Made by a program: the position numbers and the translations under genes. A stretch of 10,013 nt of DNA from Bacillota bacterium (GTDB lineage: Bacteria > Bacillota > Bacilli > Paenibacillales > Paenibacillaceae): positions 1 through 10,013 of the forward strand of contig JAEZZE010000235.1 in the NCBI GenBank assembly GCA_023418755.1, in the 5' to 3' direction. Within the stretch, counting starts at the first letter, position 1. Each line of letters starts with the position of its first letter. Below, piece after piece: positions 6,512-10,013 of the stretch. A model generated the notes under the pieces. The model saw only the letters and a list, made by a program, of their open reading frames with translations, was not told where the DNA came from and ran no database searches.

Positions 6512-7780
6512 TTAGATCAGCAGATTAAACAGCAGCGGGTCCTTGTTGAGCTCGATGAACTGGAACCCTTTGTTCCGCATCCGATCCAGCAGATCTTCGT
6601 AATCCTCCGGGCTTTTGAGCTCGATGCCGACGAGCGCCGGGCCGTTCTCCTTGTTATGCTTTTTCGTATACTCGAATTGGACGATATCGTCGCTCGGGCC
6701 CAGCACGTCGTCCAGAAACTCGCGCAGCGCTCCCGCCCGCTGAGGGAAGTTGATCATGAAATAATGCTTCAGTCCTTCGTAAATCAACGAACGCTCCTTG
6801 ATTTCCTGCATACGATCGATATCGTTGTTGCCTCCGCTGATGACGCAGACGACGTTCTTGCCGCGCAGCGCCTCCGGGTCCATCGCCGAGAGCGCGGCGA
6901 CGGTAAGCGCCCCGGCGGGCTCGGCTACGATCGCATGCTCGTTGTACAGCTCCAGAATCGTCGTGCACACCCGTCCTTCCGGCACGACGACGGTGTCGTC
7001 CAACAGCCCGCGGCAAATGGCGTACGTCAATTCGCCGACCCGCTTGACCGCGGCTCCGTCCACGAATTTATCTATCTCCGTTAACGTAACGACTTTTTGC
7101 TCCTCGAAAGCCCTACGCATGGAGGGAGCGCCCTCCGGCTCGACGCCGACGATTCGGGTCGAGGGGCTGACGGCCTTGATATACGTCGAGACGCCCGCCG
7201 CCAAGCCGCCCCCGCCGATCGTTACGAAGAGCAGATCGATGGATGGAGCGCCGCCTTCGGTGATTTCCTTGCCGATCGTGGCGTTGCCCGCGACGATCCG
7301 GGGATCGTCGAACGGATGGACGAACGGCAGCCCTTCCCGCTCGCTGACGCTCACCGCTTCCGCGTAGGCGTCGTCGAACGTGTCTCCGATCAAGCGGATG
7401 TCGACCTTGTCTCCTCCGAACAGCTTCACCTGGTTGATTTTCTGCCTGGGGGTCGTGGCCGGCATGAAGACGATGCCGGGAATGTCCAATTTGCGGCACG
7501 AATAGGCGACGCCTTGGGCGTGGTTGCCCGCGCTCGCGCAGACGACGCCGCGCATTCTCTCTTCCGCTGGAAGAGAAGCGATCAAATAATAGGCGCCGCG
7601 GATTTTGAAGGAACGGACGACCTGCTGGTCCTCGCGTTTCAGATAGACGTTGCAGCCGAATTTAGCGGACAGCGCAGGGTTGAATTGAAGCGGCGTAGGG
7701 GCAATTACGTCCTGAAGAACGCGGTGAGCGTTCAAAATATCAGCTAGCGGTACGGCAAAGCCGTCAGAGCGATCGTTCAT
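6512..7780 (-). CDS. ilvA: Threonine dehydratase (threonine ammonia-lyase), biosynthetic
   Basis: This cytosolic PLP enzyme turns threonine into 2-oxobutanoate and ammonia, the first committed step of isoleucine synthesis. It is 422 aa from the chosen ATG, matching B. subtilis IlvA. The catalytic domain shows SFKIRGA with the PLP lysine K59, the substrate loop SAGNHAQG (83-90), the phosphate-binding GGGGLAAG (189-196) and SGGNND (315-320). The C-terminal region, from about 335 to 418 (NFPQRAGALREFLDDVLG through MRNKGFQFIELN), is a single ACT-like regulatory domain, the short form usual in Firmicutes, expected to bind isoleucine or valine. The start ATG 7780-7778 has AAAGGA eight bases before it; an ATG three codons earlier sits too close to that site. 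The gene has its own T-box leader and promoter, separated from it by an inserted repeat. Confidence 0.96.
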   Translation of the reverse strand: MNDRSDGFAVPLADILNAHRVLQDVIAPTPLQFNPALSAKFGCNVYLKREDQQVVRSFKIRGAYYLIASLPAEERMRGVVCASAGNHAQGVAYSCRKLDIPGIVFMPATTPRQKINQVKLFGGDKVDIRLIGDTFDDAYAEAVSVSEREGLPFVHPFDDPRIVAGNATIGKEITEGGAPSIDLLFVTIGGGGLAAGVSTYIKAVSPSTRIVGVEPEGAPSMRRAFEEQKVVTLTEIDKFVDGAAVKRVGELTYAICRGLLDDTVVVPEGRVCTTILELYNEHAIVAEPAGALTVAALSAMDPEALRGKNVVCVISGGNNDIDRMQEIKERSLIYEGLKHYFMINFPQRAGALREFLDDVLGPSDDIVQFEYTKKHNKENGPALVGIELKSPEDYEDLLDRMRNKGFQFIELNKDPLLFNLLI

Positions 7781-7829
7781 TGCAATCATCCTTTCTGGCC
7801 ATATCGGCGTATAAACATATAAGTGCGAG

Positions 7830-8038
7830 TTCAAAAAGTCCGGTTTTCAGCACCGAGGCTGGTCGTTCGCCTGACGGCGAACTGCTCGCCCATGCATCCG
7901 GGAAGGTTGGACGAAGACCGTGATGAGGAACGGAGTGTAGGCAAACCTACATGAGTACCGGAAGATCCGGCTGAGTTCAAGATTCGATGTCGAATCCGCT
8001 TCCCGATCCTCTTCGTGATCAAAATTGGACTTTTTGAA
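7830..8038. repeat. 209-bp structured repeat element with terminal inverted repeats
   Basis: The ends are an 18-bp inverted repeat, TTCAAAAAGTCCGGTTTT (7830-7847) against AAAATTGGACTTTTTGAA (8021-8038), with two mismatches that become G-U pairs in one of the two RNA strands. Inside are consecutive small hairpins: 7848-7851/7858-7861, GTTCGCC/GGCGAAC (7865-7871/7876-7882), TGTAGG/CCTACA (7936-7941/7946-7951), CCGGA/TCCGG (7958-7962/7966-7970) and GATTCG/CGAATC (7981-7986/7991-7996). The form is that of a MITE-like or REP-like non-autonomous element. A 63-residue frame across it has no ribosome binding site or protein-like composition. I see no clear target duplication and no second copy in the window. 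Calling it a genome-wide repeat is inference. It lies in the ilvA transcript between the T-box terminator and the gene. Confidence 0.65.
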
Positions 8039-8057
8039 GAACCTCTATTAAGAATAT

Positions 8058-8084
8058 AAAAAAACCGCCCCTGAAAAGGGACGG
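8058..8084 (-). terminator. T-box attenuator terminator
   Basis: On the minus strand CCGTCCCT (complement of 8077-8084) pairs with AGGGGCGG (complement of 8065-8072) over a four-base loop, an 8-bp stem with one G-U pair, followed by seven T residues (complement of 8058-8064). It is mutually exclusive with the T-box antiterminator, because the CCGTCCC strand is used in both. Confidence 0.92.
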
Positions 8085-8332
8085 ATCGTTCTCCGTGTTA
8101 CCACCCTCGTTCCCGGCTTGCAGTCGAAAGAATGCAACGTCGGGCGCTCGCTTGTCGTATAGTGTATATACGACTTCCCGTAACGGGGGAACCGTCGGCG
8201 CCTATGAAGACTCGATTCGGCGCCGCTTCTCGGGGAGGATATCGTACCGGGTTTCAACCGTCGGCTCTCAGCGGCGCGCCGACTCTCTGGAGATCGAAAG
8301 GTCCGGACAACTTGTTCCCGTCGTTGAATTTA
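8058..8332 (-). promoter_or_regulatory. T-box riboswitch leader of ilvA (probable isoleucine tRNA sensor)
   Basis: The hallmark T-box AACGAGGGTGGTAACACGG is the complement of 8093-8111. Its TGGT can pair with the ACCA end of an uncharged tRNA with discriminator A. Upstream are AGAGAG (complement of 8283-8288), the distal Stem I hairpin (8260-8265/8278-8283), a GGCGCC/GGCGCC stem (8197-8202/8219-8224), and hairpins at 8175-8179/8187-8191, 8155-8161/8167-8173 and 8118-8122/8133-8137. AGGG/CCCT and ACGGA/TCCGT form the antiterminator, competing with the terminator at 8065-8084. The probable specifier loop contains GATATCCTCC; its ATC (complement of 8238-8240) is an isoleucine codon, fitting ilvA, but the register was judged by eye. 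Low isoleucyl-tRNA charging would allow read-through into ilvA. Confidence 0.92.
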
Positions 8333-8340
8333 TTTATTGT
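8312..8340 (+). promoter_or_regulatory. Weak candidate promoter for the divergent membrane-anchored protein
   Basis: TTGTTC (8312-8317) and TATTGT (8335-8340) are 17 bases apart. Both hexamers are weak. Its -10 overlaps the -10 of the ilvA leader promoter, so the two promoters would compete for polymerase. It is offered because the gene at 8385 must have its start site in this region unless it is read from further away. Confidence 0.25.
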
Positions 8341-8367
8341 TATACGCCTCTCTAATCCCGAAGTCAA
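8339..8367 (-). promoter_or_regulatory. Promoter of the ilvA T-box leader
   Basis: TTGACT (complement of 8362-8367) and TATAAC (complement of 8339-8344) are spaced by 17 bases, close to the sigma-A consensus. Transcription would start near 8332, just before the T-box Stem I. The -35 lies six bases from the ribosome binding site of the divergent gene at 8385. Confidence 0.8.
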
Positions 8368-8384
8368 CCCTTAAGGAGATTGCG

Positions 8385-8951
8385 ATGAAAAAATTGCTGA
8401 TCGGTCTGTTCGTGCTCGTCTTCCTTGCCGTTATCGCGGGGGTCGGAGCGATCTATTACGTGAAACCGGATAAAACCCTGGATCTGTCCTACCACGAAGT
8501 GCCTCTTAAAGACCGGGCGATCAACATGGCCCGAAGAATGTCGCTGGAGCTGATCCTGACCGACGACGACTTGCAAAATCTGGCCAAGAAATCGATCGTC
8601 GAAAATCCGGAAGTCGAGCGGGATATCGTCGTGACCGGCGCGGAGTTTACGTTGGAGGGAGACCGTCTGATCGCCGATTTGAACGTTCTCTGGAAGGATT
8701 GGGTTCCCGCCAACCTGCAAATTACGTACCGCTTGCGCTGGCAGGACCCGAACGTGATCGCCGACGTCCTGGAGGCGAGGATGAAAGACGTGCCCCTGCC
8801 GAAAGCGATGCTGGCCAGCCGGGTGATCCCGATCGCTTCGGAGCTGCCCAAGCCGCTGAAAATCGAAAACGTGAAATTCGAACGGGGGGAAGTCGCTGTG
8901 ATGTTCCGGAAGCCGGGCCTCAAGGACCTGCAGGAGCTGATCGGCGGGTAA
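8385..8951 (+). CDS. Membrane-anchored extracytoplasmic protein of unknown function
   Basis: The 188-aa product begins at ATG 8385, six bases after AAGGAG (8373-8378); an upstream in-frame TTG at 8337 has no such site. Residues 5-26 (LIGLFVLVFLAVIAGVGAIYYV) form one hydrophobic segment after two lysines, either an uncleaved signal anchor or a single membrane helix with the rest outside. The outer part (27-188) alternates strands and helices: a helical stretch with LTDDDLQNLAKKSI (58-71), then strand pairs DIVVTGAEFTLEGDRLIADL (80-99) and NLQITYRLRWQD (110-121), and a final KIENVKFERGEVAVMFRKPG (159-178). This layout recalls small anchored proteins such as B. subtilis YpmS (DUF2140) or other lipid-binding-like folds, but the match is weak. 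It is divergent from ilvA, with no partner gene in the window. I do not assign a function. Confidence 0.8.
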   Translation: MKKLLIGLFVLVFLAVIAGVGAIYYVKPDKTLDLSYHEVPLKDRAINMARRMSLELILTDDDLQNLAKKSIVENPEVERDIVVTGAEFTLEGDRLIADLNVLWKDWVPANLQITYRLRWQDPNVIADVLEARMKDVPLPKAMLASRVIPIASELPKPLKIENVKFERGEVAVMFRKPGLKDLQELIGG

Positions 8952-8996
8952 CTCCGAATAAAATTTCGGCATTTGCGGCGGACGAGCCGAACAAGC

Positions 8997-9005
8997 TGGT
9001 ATAAT
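8997..9005 (+). promoter_or_regulatory. Extended -10 promoter for the exported stalk-domain protein
   Basis: TGGTATAAT at 8997-9005 is a perfect TGnTATAAT extended -10 element, with no recognisable -35 at the usual distance. It lies between the stop at 8951 and the TTG start at 9058 and would give a leader of about 45 bases. A small stem CCGAA/TTCGG (8954-8958/8965-8969) precedes it without a T run, so it is not a convincing terminator. Confidence 0.6.
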
Positions 9006-9057
9006 AGACTAGATTTATAAGGGAGCAATCATTACATACGGAAAGAGGGTGCGACAG

Positions 9058-10013
9058 TTGAAACGTTTGGCAATCGCGTTGTTCTCGGCAGTAATGGCGT
9101 TTGCGACGGCGGGCTCCGCTTCCGCCGCGACCGCCGCCAAGCCCTCCGCCGTCAAGGTCCTGGTCAACGGCGAAGCCGTCGACGTCGTCGGCGGTTTGCT
9201 TATCGAGAAGGGCAAGAGCTATATCGAGTATGCCGCGCTCTTCGAAGCGCTCGGCTACGGCACGGATTTGGATTCTTCCACGCAAATTCTATACGCCGAA
9301 TCGGAAGATTACGAGATCCAGGCTTCGGCCGAGGCGGACATTGCCATCGTGAACGGCCGGACGGTTCCGAGCACGGGCGAGATCATCGAGCGCGGCGGCC
9401 GGACGCTGATCGGAGTTCGCTTCGCGGGAACGCTGACCAACCACAAAGTGCTGTGGAACGGCGGCGATAAGACGATTTCGCTCGTATTCCAAGGTCCGAC
9501 GGCGGCCGATAAAGCCTTGGTGAACGAGCTGTTCGGCAAGATGCTGCTCGTAGAGGCCGCGAGAGATGCCGAAGGAATCGTCCGATTGATGGCGGACGAC
9601 ACGATCATGGATTTGGACGAGGTTCGGGAGAACTTCCAAAGGACCGCAACGAAGACGAACATCGCCGACCTGAAAATTCAATCTTTCGGTCCCAAGGAAG
9701 CCGTCGTTCTTGTCGTAGAGGATACGAAAAAGGTAAGCGGCGATTTTTATCCGGACAACCTTGCGCAGATTCGCTACACGCTTCATAAAGATTCGGCGGG
9801 CGACTGGAAAATCTTTAACGTCGAAGTGCTGGGACTGGAATACACGAATATTCCGGGGCTATTCGAGCAGCAAGCGAAGCTGCCGGAAGCCGACAAAGCC
9901 GCGATCGGCAAAACGTTCGAGGATCAAGTGAAGGCCGCCAACGAGAAAGACGTCGAGGCCTACGTCGCGACGCTGGCCGACTTTCCGGAGAAGGACCAGT
10001 TAAAGGACCAGCT
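9058..10013 (+). CDS. Exported protein with copper-amine-oxidase-type stalk domain and tandem repeats (3' truncated)
   Basis: The frame is open from TTG 9058 to the window edge, 318 residues so far. The start is chosen because AAAGAGGGTG (9042-9051) lies six bases before it and the protein then begins with a signal peptide: MKRLAIALFSAVMAFATAGS, cleavage probably after ASA at about 23. Residues 32-145 resemble the copper amine oxidase N-terminal (stalk) domain common in Paenibacillaceae cell-surface proteins: VKVLVNGEAVDVV, IEKGKSYIEYAALFEALGYGTDLD, then a second half with IVNGRTVPSTGEIIERGGRTLIGVR. No catalytic copper domain is visible. Residues 149-264 look like an NTF2-like alpha+beta unit, and a second begins at 278; residues 150-180 and 278-308 align without gaps with ten identities in 31. 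It is probably extracytoplasmic, with the role unknown. Confidence 0.82.
   Translation, partial: MKRLAIALFSAVMAFATAGSASAATAAKPSAVKVLVNGEAVDVVGGLLIEKGKSYIEYAALFEALGYGTDLDSSTQILYAESEDYEIQASAEADIAIVNGRTVPSTGEIIERGGRTLIGVRFAGTLTNHKVLWNGGDKTISLVFQGPTAADKALVNELFGKMLLVEAARDAEGIVRLMADDTIMDLDEVRENFQRTATKTNIADLKIQSFGPKEAVVLVVEDTKKVSGDFYPDNLAQIRYTLHKDSAGDWKIFNVEVLGLEYTNIPGLFEQQAKLPEADKAAIGKTFEDQVKAANEKDVEAYVATLADFPEKDQLKDQ

Noticed and set aside
5549..7084. A 511-aa plus-strand frame running across the UgtP-like gene, the intergenic gap and into ilvA
   Set aside because: It is antisense to two clearly identified genes and has no homology-like motifs or ribosome binding site.
7781..7834. The upstream ATG (7834) as the ilvA start
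   Set aside because: The extra N-terminus is not seen in the family; ATG 7780 has AAAGGA at proper spacing and gives the usual 422-aa length.
7831..8022. A 63-aa minus-strand frame within the structured repeat
   Set aside because: No ribosome binding site and low-complexity S/R/G composition; the bases are better explained by hairpins and inverted repeats.
7830..8038. CRISPR array or phage attachment site reading of the hairpin-rich region
   Set aside because: The hairpins differ in sequence, there is no regular repeat-spacer period, and there is no tRNA or integrase nearby.
8095..8374. Plus-strand frames of 80-86 aa across the T-box region
   Set aside because: They lie antisense to conserved T-box elements, have no ribosome binding site and look non-protein-like.
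8337..8384. TTG 8337 as the start of the gene at 8385
   Set aside because: It adds 16 residues before the signal anchor and lacks a ribosome binding site, while ATG 8385 has AAGGAG six bases before it.

Overview
The window looks like a chromosomal segment from a GC-rich member of the Paenibacillaceae (Paenibacillus or Cohnella type). The reasons are strong AAGGAGG-type ribosome binding sites, GTG and TTG starts, a T-box leader on an amino-acid gene, a UgtP/LtaA-type glycolipid gene pair, and an exported protein with a copper-amine-oxidase-type stalk domain. This placement is inference from gene content and style; no database search was possible.

Layout. Bases 1-387 (+) hold the C-terminal end of an unrecognised protein with a winged-helix-like tail. 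Bases 490-2675 (+) are a two-gene unit: an AlkC-type DNA alkylation-repair glycosylase joined by an ATGA overlap to an aromatic-acid-exporter (FUSC/ArAE) membrane protein, closed by a strong 18-bp terminator. That terminator also lies at the end of a convergent pair of small genes (2728-3163, minus) encoding a 92-aa and a 47-aa hydrophilic protein. The 47-aa gene is easily missed because of its size.

Bases 3267-6268 (minus) are a membrane-lipid cluster read in the order UgtP-like diacylglycerol glucosyltransferase, LtaA-like MFS glycolipid flippase, TVP38/VTT-domain membrane protein. The first two overlap by 20 bp. The pair recalls the ypfP-ltaA operon of Staphylococcus aureus, which makes and flips the glycolipid anchor of lipoteichoic acid. 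A possible lipid scramblase follows as a third member.

Bases 6512-8367 (minus) are the threonine dehydratase gene ilvA with its own promoter and a complete T-box antitermination leader. A 209-bp structured repeat with near-perfect terminal inverted repeats sits between the attenuator and the ilvA ribosome binding site. This repeat is the most unusual object in the window.

Divergently, 8385-8951 (+) encodes a membrane-anchored protein of unknown function whose expression signals abut the ilvA promoter. From 9058 (+) to the window edge runs an incomplete exported protein with a signal peptide, a stalk-like domain and tandem helical/NTF2-like repeats. It starts at TTG behind an extended -10 promoter.

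I saw no tRNA, rRNA, CRISPR array, transposase gene or phage gene. I did not find a clearly new defence or mobile system. The best leads are the structured repeat in the ilvA leader and the three-gene glycolipid cluster.
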